Made by a program: the position numbers and the translations under genes | Assembly: GCF_039729195.1 (NCBI RefSeq) | Contig: NZ_CP155796.1 | Span: 5,952,001 to 6,016,000 of the forward strand | DNA from: Mycobacterium sp. DL | Lineage (GTDB): Bacteria > Actinomycetota > Actinomycetes > Mycobacteriales > Mycobacteriaceae | Length of the DNA stretch: 64,000 nucleotides | Reading direction: 5' to 3' | Notes under the pieces: generated by a model | The model's database searches: none | What the model saw: only the letters and a program-made list of their open reading frames with translations | What the model was told of the DNA's origin: nothing | Shown: positions 38,367 through 47,130 of the stretch, one piece after another | Layout: each line of letters opens with the position of its first letter | Position numbering within the stretch: position 1 is the first letter of the stretch

Positions 38367-38450
38367 CCGACCGCCTTCCCTGGTGTGTTCATCGTCGGAC
38401 CACCGTAGATCGCCATCGTGCCATCCACGATCCGCCGTCGCCCCCGAGTT

Positions 38451-38466
38451 GAGGACCAACGCCCCT
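38451..38466 (+). promoter_or_regulatory. weak DosR-like site upstream of a universal stress protein gene
   Basis: GAGGACCAACGCCCCT, about 36-51 bases before the USP start. It keeps GGAC and CCC half-site cores but has four mismatches to the DosR consensus, so this is only a candidate. Confidence 0.3.
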
Positions 38467-38501
38467 ACTGGTGTCGACCGCCGCTGCCTAACGTCAGCGA
38501 T

Positions 38502-39404
38502 ATGGCCCAGAAAAGCGGGATCGTCGTCGCTGTGGACGGTTCACCCTCATCAACCGCGGCGGTCCTGTGGGCTGCCCACGACGCTGACATGCACAGCGCG
38601 TCGCTCAAGGTGGTGCACGTCGTCGCCCCACTGACCTATGTCGCGCAGGGGTGGTCGCCGTTCCCGGCGGCGGTCTACTCCCAGATGCAGGAAGAGCAGG
38701 CCGCCCGGATCCTCGAACAGGCTCACAAGATCGCCGTCGACGCCGTGGCACCTGGCCGGGCCTCGTCAGTGACGACCGAGGTGGTGCACAAGCCGACCAT
38801 CCCGGCACTTGTCGACCTGTCCAGGTCCGCCACCATGGTCGTCGTGGGCCGCCGCGGCGATGACGGGGTTGCCGGCACGCTCCTCGGCTCGGTCAGCGCC
38901 GGCCTGGTTCACCACGCGCATTGCCCGATCGCGGTGATCCACGATGCCGATCCCACCCCCCTTGCATCGGCGCCGGTGGTGGTGGGCATCGACGGGTCAC
39001 CCGCCTCGGAACTGGCCACCGAGATCGCCTTCGACGAAGCATCCCGGCGCGGAGTGGACCTGGTCGCGGTGCACGGGTGGACCGACATGGGTTCTCTGGG
39101 CTTTCCACCGACGGACTTCGCGCCGATCGAGTGGCGCAATGTCGAGGAGCAGGAGCAGGAGCTGCTCTCCGAACGGCTCGGCGGATGGCACGACCGGTAC
39201 CCCGATGTCACCGTCCACAAGATCGTGGTCAGTGACCGACCGGCGCCGCGACTGCTCGAAGCAGCTCAGAACGCTCAGCTCATCGTCGTGGGCAGCCACG
39301 GCCGCGGCGGCTTCACCGGCATGCTGCTCGGTTCGGTGGCCCGGGCTGTCGTGCACTCGGCAATGATCCCGGTGATAGTGGCCCGCAACTCCGAGGACCA
39401 TTGA
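38502..39404 (+). CDS. universal stress protein, two tandem USP domains
   Basis: 300 residues from ATG 38502 (MAQKSGIVVAVDGSPSS), which matches the usual N-terminus; the frame is open further upstream. Both domains have the nucleotide-binding elements: VAVDGSPSS / VVVGRRGDDGVAGTLLGSVS and VVGIDGSPAS / IVVGSHGRGGFTGMLLGSVARAV. Mycobacterial tandem USPs of this type bind ATP or cAMP and are often induced by hypoxia or stationary phase. It precedes a second USP gene by 43 bases. Confidence 0.9.
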   Translation: MAQKSGIVVAVDGSPSSTAAVLWAAHDADMHSASLKVVHVVAPLTYVAQGWSPFPAAVYSQMQEEQAARILEQAHKIAVDAVAPGRASSVTTEVVHKPTIPALVDLSRSATMVVVGRRGDDGVAGTLLGSVSAGLVHHAHCPIAVIHDADPTPLASAPVVVGIDGSPASELATEIAFDEASRRGVDLVAVHGWTDMGSLGFPPTDFAPIEWRNVEEQEQELLSERLGGWHDRYPDVTVHKIVVSDRPAPRLLEAAQNAQLIVVGSHGRGGFTGMLLGSVARAVVHSAMIPVIVARNSEDH

Positions 39405-39447
39405 CGCTGAGGATCATTCACGATATCGACGGTCGAGGAGGTCGGCG

Positions 39448-40320
39448 ATGACGCTCCGCCTGATCATGGGTTACGACGGCTCACCCGAATCGGGGTCCGC
39501 GATCGAAGCAGGGGGGCTGCTGTTCCCGGGGGCGCACGCCCTGGTCACCTATCTGTGGGTACCGCCGTTCGCCAGTGACAAGGTCCGCCGACGGTTACGC
39601 GCCCGCGCCCGGGATCTCGACGACCTGGTCGCGATGATCGAGCGGGATGGTGAGCACGAGGCCCAGAGGGTGGTGGCCATGGGCGTGACGTTGGCCGGCG
39701 CCGCCGGGTGGGACGCGCAGGCGCTGCTGAAACGGACCTGGGGCGGGGAGGGCTGGCGGATCGCCCAGGCCGCCGAGGAGGTGGATGCCGACCTCGTCGT
39801 GGTCGGTTCCCGCGGCCTCGGTGGCACCCATGCGGTGTTGGGCAGCGTGTCTGACCTGGTGGTGCACTACAGCGCACGCCCGATGGTCGTCGTCCCCCAT
39901 CCGATGCTGGCCGCGGAGCACGCCGCCCTCTCGAACGGGCCGCTGGTGGTCGGATGGGATGGCTCGCCCGGCGCAGAGGCAGCGTTCACGGCGGCCGCGC
40001 GACTGTTCCCGGAGCGCGACGTGTTGCTGGTCTCCGTCGACACCGACACCGACACCGACCCGCCGCCCGTGGAAGCCGACATCCTGGGCGGCCGGAAGGT
40101 CACCCGTCTGCGGGTCGAACGGGGTCGCGGATTGCGGGCGCATGCCGTCGCGGACGCGCTGATCGTCTGTGCCGCCGACCGGGATGCGGCGGTGATCGTC
40201 GTGGGATCACGGGGGCGCTCGATGGCACGGGAGGTCATGCTGGGCAGCGTCGCGATGGCCACACTGCACAAGGCCGAGCGGCCGGTCATGGTGGTCCCGG
40301 GCACGTGGGAAGCACTCTAG
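39448..40320 (+). CDS. universal stress protein, two tandem USP domains
   Basis: 290 residues. Domain 1: LIMGYDGSPESGSAIEAG near residue 5 and LVVVGSRGLGGTHAVLGSVSDLVV near 116. Domain 2: LVVGWDGSPGAEAAF near 167 and VIVVGSRGRSMAREVMLGSVAMATL near 248. GTCGAGGAGG upstream of ATG 39448. Probably co-transcribed with the upstream USP gene. It converges with the dioxygenase gene at the end of the mycosporine operon. Confidence 0.88.
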   Translation: MTLRLIMGYDGSPESGSAIEAGGLLFPGAHALVTYLWVPPFASDKVRRRLRARARDLDDLVAMIERDGEHEAQRVVAMGVTLAGAAGWDAQALLKRTWGGEGWRIAQAAEEVDADLVVVGSRGLGGTHAVLGSVSDLVVHYSARPMVVVPHPMLAAEHAALSNGPLVVGWDGSPGAEAAFTAAARLFPERDVLLVSVDTDTDTDPPPVEADILGGRKVTRLRVERGRGLRAHAVADALIVCAADRDAAVIVVGSRGRSMAREVMLGSVAMATLHKAERPVMVVPGTWEAL

Positions 40321-40346
40321 GACTGGCGACTTCGACGAAGCGCCCG

Positions 40347-41120
40347 CTATTGCTGCTCAACGACCATGCCGCGATGAAAGACCCGGTCACCGACGACGCC
40401 GTCATGATCGGCGCGGTGCAGCACACAGCGGTTGTCCCACATGACGACGTCACCCGGGGCCCAGGCGTGGCGCAGGACGTTGTCATGGTGCGTGCAGTGT
40501 TCGAACAGTCGGGCAATGGTGACGCCGGCCTGCTCCGCGGACATGCCGCTCACCTGTGCACAACGGCCGGGCGCGGAGAGGTAGAGATATCTGCGCCGCG
40601 AGATGGGGTGCACGCGGACAATCGGATGCACCGCCGACGTCTCGTCGTCTGCGCCCAGATCCAGGCCGGTGACCACGTGGGTGATGTGACGTCCCGCGAG
40701 GTCGTCACGAAAGTCAGCCGGCAACGTCTCGTACGCGGTGTACTGGTTGGTGAACAGGGTGTGTCCGCCGCGGGCGGGGACGTGGACGGCCCGTAATGCG
40801 GTGTAGCTCGGCGGTTTCCGCACATAGCTGGTGTCGGTGTGGAACGTCGATCGCGGCGGCGTGGTCCGCCCGACATTGCTGATGACGTTGAGCTCGGGAA
40901 ATCCGGGGACCGGCGTCTCGCCGACGGTGAACATCGTCGGGCCGAAGCTGCGGAGGAACTCCAGGAACCGCCGGTCGTCGATGTCCTGTGACGGCATCAC
41001 GACGACGCCGTGTTCGGCCAGCAATCGCCGCAGGTCGGCCACCGCGTGTTCGTCGAGCGCTCCGACCCGGAAGTCGTTGATGCGCACCCCCGTTGGAGTC
41101 ATCGTGGTGATGTCAGGCAT
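40347..41120 (-). CDS. TauD/TfdA-type Fe(II)/2-oxoglutarate dioxygenase in the mycosporine operon
   Basis: 257 residues, TauD/TfdA fold. Iron ligands are visible: HTD (His94, Asp96, in STFHTDTSYV) and the distal His235 in NRCVLHRAD; Arg250 (VFHRGMV) is placed to bind 2-oxoglutarate. The gene overlaps mysD by 22 bases and GGGAG precedes its ATG, so it is translated with the pathway. Cyanobacterial clusters use MysH, which I recall as a different oxygenase (PhyH family), to turn di-substituted mycosporines into palythines. This TauD-type enzyme could play a similar tailoring role, or modify another part of the product. Substrate is inferred only from context. Confidence 0.8.
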   Translation of the reverse strand: MPDITTMTPTGVRINDFRVGALDEHAVADLRRLLAEHGVVVMPSQDIDDRRFLEFLRSFGPTMFTVGETPVPGFPELNVISNVGRTTPPRSTFHTDTSYVRKPPSYTALRAVHVPARGGHTLFTNQYTAYETLPADFRDDLAGRHITHVVTGLDLGADDETSAVHPIVRVHPISRRRYLYLSAPGRCAQVSGMSAEQAGVTIARLFEHCTHHDNVLRHAWAPGDVVMWDNRCVLHRADHDGVVGDRVFHRGMVVEQQ

Positions 41121-42142
41121 GGCGTCTCCCGTCCCAGTTCGGCCAGGACCAGTTCAAAGAGGTCGGCGACGCCCATCCCGGTGGCTGCGGCCATCACGGC
41201 GACGACACTGCTGGGTGCGAAGGAGCAGTACAGCCCTGCCTCCAGGAACCAGGGTCGGCCGTCGGGGTCGATGCGGAAGTCGAACAGACTGTAGTGCCGG
41301 CAGCCGAGCGCGATGTGACACTCCCGGGCCGCCGCCCACACCCGCTGGGTGAGGGCTTCGTCGTCGACGACGATCCACGCCCGGGAATCGTCCTTGGCAA
41401 CCAGATACAGCTCCCCGGCGCCGTCGCGGGCCAACTTGTCGTCGCGGCCGCGGATCGGTTTGGTGTCCGGGTTGACCGCGTACTCCTCCAGCGGCAGGCA
41501 CACCATCTCCCCGTCGCGGACCACGATGCCGCACCGTACTTCTCGACCCAGTTCCACGTAGGACTCGACGAGTGCGGCGCCGCTGTGCGCGGCGGCGGCG
41601 TCGAGGGCGGCCTTGTACTCCGCGGGTTCCCGGACGAGCGACACCCCGACGGAGTTGTCCGCGGCGACCGGTTTCACGACGACCGGCAGCGGCAGCGGCA
41701 GGTCGTCACCGGGGTGCACCACCGCCCCGGCGGGTACCGCCACGCCGGCGGCGGCCACCACCGCCCTGGTTTTGGCCTTGTCGGCCGCGATCGCCATCAC
41801 GTCCGGCGGGTTGCCCAGGTATCGGATACCGAGAAAGTCGAACAGCGCGCGGTAGGTCGTCATTCCGGGCAGGCAGAACATCTGCGGTACCACCGCGTCG
41901 ATGCCGAGCACACCCAGATGGTTGATCGCCTCCGACGCCGTCATCCGGACTGCTGCTGACAGCGACTCGGTGCGGAGATCGGCAGGGAACCGCCACGTCC
42001 CGTCCGGAGAGACGTAGGCGACATGCATGGTGTGTGAGGTGCGCGCGGAGAGGGCCTCGATGCACGCGCCCGCGTACAGTCGCGACAGTTCGGCGTGGAA
42101 GTCGTCCACCGGAGATCCGACCAGGTGCAGAATCGACGCCAT
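41099..42142 (-). CDS. mysD: mycosporine synthase, D-Ala-D-Ala ligase homologue
   Basis: 347 residues, ATP-grasp fold of the D-alanine-D-alanine ligase superfamily. ATP-grasp elements: LPLPVVVKPVAADNSVGVSLV near residue 150 (lysine and glycine-rich loop), ALVESYVELGREVRCGIV near 188, and the metal-binding end FDFRIDPDGRPWFLEAGLYCSF near 297. Peptidoglycan Ddl enzymes have a more conserved SSVGV/EEFV pattern; the position directly after mysC (one base apart) argues for MysD, which condenses serine, threonine or another amine with mycosporine-glycine to give shinorine- or porphyra-type imines. Confidence 0.88.
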   Translation of the reverse strand: MASILHLVGSPVDDFHAELSRLYAGACIEALSARTSHTMHVAYVSPDGTWRFPADLRTESLSAAVRMTASEAINHLGVLGIDAVVPQMFCLPGMTTYRALFDFLGIRYLGNPPDVMAIAADKAKTRAVVAAAGVAVPAGAVVHPGDDLPLPLPVVVKPVAADNSVGVSLVREPAEYKAALDAAAAHSGAALVESYVELGREVRCGIVVRDGEMVCLPLEEYAVNPDTKPIRGRDDKLARDGAGELYLVAKDDSRAWIVVDDEALTQRVWAAARECHIALGCRHYSLFDFRIDPDGRPWFLEAGLYCSFAPSSVVAVMAAATGMGVADLFELVLAELGRETPCLTSPR

Positions 42143-43498
42143 CTAGTCCCCGCCTTCTTCGACGAGCTTGCCGATGTTGAAGTCGATCTTGGTCCACCCA
42201 CGGCGTCTGCGTAGATTGCCCAGAAGCAGGACCGGGATCTGCACATGGTGAACCATGAGGTAGGGCAACGGATCCCACCAGGTGAAGATCGCGTCCTTCC
42301 CTCGCAGAATCGTCGCCAGCCTGTGGCGGCGGCGTCCCGGCTGGGTCAGCAGCCGCCAGAGTTCCTGGTAGATCCAATATGTCGGGCGGGCGCCGGGCCG
42401 CGGCGTGACCATGGGATGGCCGTCATCGAGGTAGGCCGCCGCGACCTGCCGGTGGTTGTCGAACATGGTGATCGCCGAGTGGGTGCGCGGATTGCACTCG
42501 ATGGCGTAGACGTGGCCGTCGGCGGCTTCGATGAAGTCCAGGGAGACCTGTCCGGTGACGCCCACCTCGCCGACGAAATGCTCCACCCACGAGAGTATTT
42601 CGGGCTTGTCCAGCATCGCGTAGTTCAGTTGCGAGGCCGAGGACTCACAGCAGCCGTACACCTGCAGCCTGCCGCACCTGACGGTCCCGTGGGTGCAGTA
42701 CTCCTGGCCCTCGATGTACTCCTGCAGAATCCACGGATCGCTGTCCGAGATGGGCAGCGCACGGGCGAATTCGGCGTTCTTCGTCGGAGTCTCGGCGGAC
42801 AGCCTCGTCAGGTCCAGGCGCCCCACCGGGTTGTACGCGATCCGCTTCAGGATGTAGCTGCGCCCGTCGGGGAAGTCGAAGTCCGCCACCTGCTGCGGAT
42901 CGGTGATCCGCCGCCAGTCGGGCACCCGCAGGCCCAGGGCGCCAGCGGCTTTCGAGAACGCAGCCTTGTCATCCATCATGCGGACCATGTCTTCGTCGGC
43001 GTGCACCACCTCGCAGACGCCGTCGAGCAGTCGTCGGGCGCGGGCATCGTGCAGGCTCGCCGCCGGACTCGAAACCGGGACGAACACGTCGACGCGCTCG
43101 CGCCGGACGATGTCGAGCAGCGCTTCGGCGTATCCGCTCGCAGTGGGCTCGGGCACGCAGTGGAACGCGTCCACCGCCCGGGAGAAACGGTGACCGGTGA
43201 GGCGGTACTTCGCCGATTCGATCAGAACCACCCGGTGCCCGGCGACATGGAAGGCCCTCGCCAACTGCAGCGCCTTGGTCATCTTGCCGCCACTGATCAG
43301 CACGGTCCGCCCGTCGCCCGCAGTCCCGGCCGGATCCGGCACTCGACGCAGGAGCGCGAGACCTACCAGAGCGAGATCGATCGGCAGGGTGGCGAGCAGA
43401 GCAAGCAGCGTTGCGCAGGTCTTTCCCGCATCGCTGCGACGGGGGTGCTGCACCTCCGCGGCCGAACTGGAAACCGCCACGGGCGCAACGGCGGTCAC
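42143..43498 (-). CDS. mysC: mycosporine-glycine synthase, ATP-grasp
   Basis: 451 residues. N-terminal hydrophobic stretch (~28-50), then ATP-grasp. It matches cyanobacterial MysC, as I recall it, in many blocks: LISGGKMTKALQLARAFH near residue 67, GHRFSRAVDAF near 102, VFVPVSSPAASLHD near 137, FDFPDGRSYILKRIAYN near 205, PWILQEYIEGQEYCTHGTVR near 255, AIECNPRTHSAITMFDNH near 325, and the very end GWTKIDFNIGKLVEEGGD. It adds glycine to 4-deoxygadusol using ATP. Overlaps mysB by four bases. Confidence 0.93.
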   Translation of the reverse strand: MTAVAPVAVSSSAAEVQHPRRSDAGKTCATLLALLATLPIDLALVGLALLRRVPDPAGTAGDGRTVLISGGKMTKALQLARAFHVAGHRVVLIESAKYRLTGHRFSRAVDAFHCVPEPTASGYAEALLDIVRRERVDVFVPVSSPAASLHDARARRLLDGVCEVVHADEDMVRMMDDKAAFSKAAGALGLRVPDWRRITDPQQVADFDFPDGRSYILKRIAYNPVGRLDLTRLSAETPTKNAEFARALPISDSDPWILQEYIEGQEYCTHGTVRCGRLQVYGCCESSASQLNYAMLDKPEILSWVEHFVGEVGVTGQVSLDFIEAADGHVYAIECNPRTHSAITMFDNHRQVAAAYLDDGHPMVTPRPGARPTYWIYQELWRLLTQPGRRRHRLATILRGKDAIFTWWDPLPYLMVHHVQIPVLLLGNLRRRRGWTKIDFNIGKLVEEGGD

Positions 43499-44340
43499 GT
43501 TGATCGATCCGGTGCCCGCCGGATCAGGGTGACACCGTCGCGTAGGGGCAACAGCACCTGCTCGACGCGCGGATCGTAGGTGAGCGCGGCGTTGAATGTG
43601 GCGATCGCGGCCCCGTTCTCCGTCCGCGTGCCATCCTGCTTGTAGGGCTCGCCCTGCATCAGGGTGTTGTCGACCGCGATCACCGCCCTCGGCGTGAGCA
43701 ACGTGCTCTCGATGAGGAACTCCACGTAGTTGAGGTAGCCGGCCTTGTCCGCGTCGATGAACACGAAGTCGAACGCCGCCGCGCCGGCGTTCTCCATGCG
43801 CCGCAGTGTGTCCAACGCCGGCGCCAGTTCGATGGTGATCTTGTGGCCCACCGGGGATGCATCAAAGCACTCCCGCGCATAGCGGGCAGCACCGGGATCG
43901 ACCTCGCATGCCACGACAGTGCCGTCATCCGGCACCGCCTCGGCCATCGCCAGCGCCGAGTACCCGGTGAACATCCCGATCTCGAGCACCCTGTGGGCAC
44001 CGGCGAGATGCACCAGGAACTTCAGCAGTTGACCTTCGACATGTCCCGACAGCATTTCCTGCTCCAGTCGGCCTCCGGAAGGCTCTGCATCCCAGTTGAT
44101 CTCACGTGTTCGGTGTGCGAGATCGGCCAGCGCAGCCGATTCCGGCGTCGTGCACTGGGCGAGGTAGGGATCGAGGCCGGCAGCGAGGTCCCGTGCCCGA
44201 TACAACCGGTCTCGCACCGTGGGGTCGGCGTCGGCCGCGTCCAGCAGTCGGCATAACTCGGACAGCTCCTCGGCGAGAATGGTCGACGGTGTCACCGGCC
44301 TCGGTCCACGAGGTGCCTGGAGTACCGCCGGACTACTCAT
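43495..44340 (-). CDS. mysB: 4-deoxygadusol-forming O-methyltransferase
   Basis: 281 residues from ATG 44340, which overlaps the mysA end by eight bases. SAM-dependent methyltransferase_3 (catechol-OMT-like): motif [21 protein letters not shown] near residue 115, [18 protein letters not shown] near 192, [11 protein letters not shown] near 222 and [17 protein letters not shown] near the end. N-terminal [17 protein letters not shown] and [20 protein letters not shown] are characteristic of mycosporine-cluster enzymes. It methylates the cyclised demethyl-4-deoxygadusol intermediate. Confidence 0.92.
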   Translation of the reverse strand: MSSPAVLQAPRGPRPVTPSTILAEELSELCRLLDAADADPTVRDRLYRARDLAAGLDPYLAQCTTPESAALADLAHRTREINWDAEPSGGRLEQEMLSGHVEGQLLKFLVHLAGAHRVLEIGMFTGYSALAMAEAVPDDGTVVACEVDPGAARYARECFDASPVGHKITIELAPALDTLRRMENAGAAAFDFVFIDADKAGYLNYVEFLIESTLLTPRAVIAVDNTLMQGEPYKQDGTRTENGAAIATFNAALTYDPRVEQVLLPLRDGVTLIRRAPDRST

Positions 44341-45559
44341 GGGTGCCCTCGGGCGTGGTTGCGGTGAACATGTCGACACCGTCACCGCGGCGCGGATAGT
44401 CCGAGCAGATCTTCCTGTGCAGCACCAGTGTGTCCGCGAGTTCATCGGTGGTCACGTCGTTGAGGAAGATGCACTGCCCTATCGGTGCCGGAATCGCCGC
44501 GCGCAGCAGACCATCGCGGGTCTTGAGGATCGACGACGTCGCCGCGGTGAGCAGTTCCGGGGTGAGGTGGGGGCTGTCGAGCGCCAGGCCGAGGTCGCTC
44601 ATCACACCGAGAACACGGTCACGATCGCCGACGGAGAGATGACCGCGTTGCTCGGCCAGCGTGGTGGACAGCGCCATGTCGATGTTGATCGCGTGGCCGT
44701 GGAAGAACGGCTCCGGTGGCGTGAGCTCGAGTGTCGGACTCCAGGTGTGACCGAACGCGATCACCCTGTCCAGATCGATCTCGTGCAGGTTCGGGGCCTC
44801 GAGGTCGAGCATCGTCGCGATGGCCGCATAGGTGAGCCGGTCCCCCACCGCCCGCAGCTCCGGCGTGCCGTCCAGATGGCCGAAGCGGGTGCGCAGCAGA
44901 TCGGCGCCATGCTCTTCGAGCATCTCGAAGATCGTGCTGTTGCCGACAACGGAGATCTTGATCAGCTCGGCCATGCCATTGCGCACCTGATCCTCTGGCA
45001 ACGTCTTGAGGAACGAGAAGTCCAGGAGCACCTTCTGTGATGCGTGATAGGCACCCAGCCGGTTCTTGTGCTTGCCGTAATTGACGGCCACCTTGATCGA
45101 CACACTGGCATCGATCAGGCCGATGAGCGTCGTCGGAATCCTGATGTACGGCGTGTTGCGGCGGTAACTGGCACAGGCGAACCCGGCGACATCGGTGGTG
45201 AGGCCACCGCCCACCACGAGCACCGGTTCGGTGCGGACCAGACCGTAGGCATCGAACTCGCCGACGATCCGTTCGAATGTCTCCAGCGACTTCGCGGTCT
45301 CCCGGATCTGCACCGGAAGCACCGTCAACTCGATCTCGTGGTGGTGGAAGTAGGCCCGGGCGGCGTCACCGTAGAGGTCGTGGACAACCTCGTCGATGAC
45401 CATCAGCGTCCGGCCGTAGGGACGGTAGGTGTCCGCCAACTCCGAGTTGTCGAGGGCGAAGACGCCGTCGACGTAGACGAGGTCGTACTCGATCTTTTCG
45501 TAGCCTTCGACGTGGAACGCCCGGTCGCCGGCTGACACCTGCGCTTGAAGATTGCTCAT
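44333..45559 (-). CDS. mysA: desmethyl-4-deoxygadusol synthase (sugar phosphate cyclase)
   Basis: 408 residues, dehydroquinate-synthase-like. NAD-binding block [22 protein letters not shown] near residue 113; [20 protein letters not shown] near 142; metal ligands in [19 protein letters not shown] and [11 protein letters not shown]. The opening [18 protein letters not shown] and the order with mysB/mysC match the mycosporine-type cyclase that acts on sedoheptulose 7-phosphate. The close relative 2-epi-5-epi-valiolone synthase is the main alternative but is not expected to sit with MysB/MysC. GAGGAC precedes ATG 45559. Confidence 0.92.
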   Translation of the reverse strand: MSNLQAQVSAGDRAFHVEGYEKIEYDLVYVDGVFALDNSELADTYRPYGRTLMVIDEVVHDLYGDAARAYFHHHEIELTVLPVQIRETAKSLETFERIVGEFDAYGLVRTEPVLVVGGGLTTDVAGFACASYRRNTPYIRIPTTLIGLIDASVSIKVAVNYGKHKNRLGAYHASQKVLLDFSFLKTLPEDQVRNGMAELIKISVVGNSTIFEMLEEHGADLLRTRFGHLDGTPELRAVGDRLTYAAIATMLDLEAPNLHEIDLDRVIAFGHTWSPTLELTPPEPFFHGHAINIDMALSTTLAEQRGHLSVGDRDRVLGVMSDLGLALDSPHLTPELLTAATSSILKTRDGLLRAAIPAPIGQCIFLNDVTTDELADTLVLHRKICSDYPRRGDGVDMFTATTPEGTHE

Positions 45560-45601
45560 GGTGATGTCCTCAATGTCATCGAAGTGGTGTGGGGTGCTCG
45601 C

Positions 45602-46267
45602 TCAGGCCCTGCTGAGACCGAGGACCTGCCCCGACTCGAGGTGGTCGACTGTTTCGGCGGCGGCGCTGAAATCGCCGCCGGTGGTGTTCTCGTTCGGGAA
45701 TGCGATGCACGTGACACCAGCCGCCACCGCCGCAGCGACTCCCCCGACGTTGTCCTCGATGGCCACGGCAGTCCGCGCGTCCTCACCCAACTGCTCGAGC
45801 GCAAACGTGTACGCCGCAGCATCCGGCTTCGGCTTCTTGACGGAGTCACGGTTGACGATCAGATCGAACATCTCCGCGCTGATATGGGGCTTCAACGCGG
45901 CCAGGAGCGCGTCGATGTTTCCCTGCGACGTCGTGGTGACGAAGCCGACCTTCCGATGGTCGCGCTTGGCCTCCTGGACGGTTTCGACGACTCCGGGCCG
46001 CACGGTCAACGGTTCCGCACCGAGCAGCGCCTGGAAGATCTGCGACTTGGTGGCGTGCACGACCGGCGCATCGACTTCGTCCCCGCGGGCTTCGGCGTAG
46101 TCGGCGATCCGCTGGGCGCCGCCATTGGAGTCGAGCATGGACAGGTAGTCGTCGCGTGACCAGTTCCAATCGAGGCCGTGTGCCTCGAACGCTTCGTTGA
46201 AGGCTCTGCGCTGCAGCTCGGACGTGTCGGCGAGGGTGCTGATGGAGCCGAAGAAGATGGCGGACAT
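45602..46267 (-). CDS. HAD-superfamily protein lacking the catalytic aspartates, first gene of the mycosporine operon
   Basis: 221 residues, CbbY/Gph-like HAD fold. Motif II VGFVTTTSQGN, motif III VKKPKPDAAAYTFAL and motif IV VAIEDNVGGVAAAVAAG are present. Motif I, normally FDxDGTL, reads FGSISTL: the nucleophile Asp is Gly7 and the acid/base Asp is Ile9. It therefore cannot form the usual aspartyl-phosphate and is probably not a standard phosphatase. It could bind a sugar phosphate (such as sedoheptulose 7-phosphate) as a chaperone or regulator, or use other chemistry. AAAGGAA precedes ATG 46267; mysA follows after 42 bases. Confidence 0.8.
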   Translation of the reverse strand: MSAIFFGSISTLADTSELQRRAFNEAFEAHGLDWNWSRDDYLSMLDSNGGAQRIADYAEARGDEVDAPVVHATKSQIFQALLGAEPLTVRPGVVETVQEAKRDHRKVGFVTTTSQGNIDALLAALKPHISAEMFDLIVNRDSVKKPKPDAAAYTFALEQLGEDARTAVAIEDNVGGVAAAVAAGVTCIAFPNENTTGGDFSAAAETVDHLESGQVLGLSRA

Positions 46268-46307
46268 GGGGTTCCTTTGCGGGGTGCGGTCTGGGATTCA
46301 CCGTGGT

Positions 46308-46324
46308 CACAGCGAGTCGCTGTG
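46308..46324. promoter_or_regulatory. perfect palindrome, candidate TetR operator for the mycosporine operon
   Basis: CACAGCGA-G-TCGCTGTG, a perfect 8-base inverted repeat around one central base, 41-57 bases upstream of the first mycosporine-operon gene and in the region shared with the divergent TetR gene. Size and symmetry fit a TetR-family operator. Confidence 0.55.
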
Positions 46325-46351
46325 CACGCGCCCGCTGAATCCCCCGTACAC

Positions 46352-46372
46352 TACTGTTCTAAACGTTCAGTA
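46352..46372. promoter_or_regulatory. second imperfect inverted repeat in the mys/tetR promoter region
   Basis: Arms TACTG (46352-46356) and CAGTA (46368-46372) around a central TTCTAAACGTT. It is less symmetric than the palindrome at 46308-46324 and could be a second operator or part of a promoter. A TANNNT match (TAGTGT on the minus strand) lies at its edge. Confidence 0.35.
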
Positions 46373-46472
46373 TTGATTCGATCGTCTGGTACCGGGTAAT
46401 TAGTTCATCAGTTAATTTCTCTCGGGCGGGCTCCAACAGCGGAAGACCACGGCGACGAGGTGAAGTACACAG

Positions 46473-47054
46473 ATGGCGGCCGACACCGGTGAGGACGCTC
46501 GGGTCGCGCGCACCCGCGCCGACGTCGCGCGCGCCGCTCTCGACGTTCTTGTCAACGAGGGCTCCGACGCGGTGACCCACGCCCGCGTCGCCGAAGTGGC
46601 CGGTTACTCGAAGACCACGTTGTACAGCCACTGGCCCGCCCGGTTCGACCTGATCGTGCTGGCGCTGGACGGCATCGGCGACATGCCCCATCATCCGCCG
46701 ACCGGCGAGTTGCGAGCCGACCTCATCGGCGAGTTGCAGGTGTTCCGTCAAGTTGTCATCGACATGCGGCTGGACCGCCTTCTCGCAGGGATGGCGCAGT
46801 GGGCATCGGTCGACGAGATCGGTCAGCTCAGAGACAAGATCAACACCGGCGGTCAGCGACCGCTGCGGACGATGCTCGAAGGATCCTTCAGCGGTAGCGG
46901 ACTGGAAGCGGCGGTGTCGATGCTGTCCGGCGTCGTCGCGTGCCCGTCGCTGATGTTCGGCACGCTCCCCGATGACGACACCATCGCGGCGGCGGTCGAC
47001 ATCGTCCTTGCCGGCGCGGTCACCGCCGAGCGCCCCGCTGACCGTTTGAGTTGA
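46473..47054 (+). CDS. TetR-family transcriptional regulator
   Basis: 193 residues. TetR N-terminal helix-turn-helix: ARAALDVLVNEGSDAVTHARVAEVAGYSKTTLYSHWPAR (about residues 19-57; recognition helix SKTTLYSHW). The ligand domain is unassigned and resembles TetR_C_11-type. Divergent from the mycosporine operon across 205 bases containing a perfect palindrome, so it is the prime candidate for its local regulator, and for self-regulation. Inducer unknown. Confidence 0.82.
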   Translation: MAADTGEDARVARTRADVARAALDVLVNEGSDAVTHARVAEVAGYSKTTLYSHWPARFDLIVLALDGIGDMPHHPPTGELRADLIGELQVFRQVVIDMRLDRLLAGMAQWASVDEIGQLRDKINTGGQRPLRTMLEGSFSGSGLEAAVSMLSGVVACPSLMFGTLPDDDTIAAAVDIVLAGAVTAERPADRLS

Positions 47055-47130
47055 CCAAAACGGCCAAAGCCACGGGTGCTGCCCAGCATCGGTCTACCGT
47101 TCAATCACGGGGTGGCCGAAGGAGTTTGCG

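Noticed and set aside
41099..42142. Annotation as peptidoglycan D-Ala-D-Ala ligase
   Set aside because: It is an ATP-grasp of that superfamily but is embedded between mysC and the dioxygenase gene with one-base and 22-base junctions, so MysD is the better call.
44333..45559. Annotation as 3-dehydroquinate synthase
   Set aside because: The fold is shared but the N-terminal block and neighbours match the mycosporine-type sugar phosphate cyclase, and no shikimate genes are nearby.
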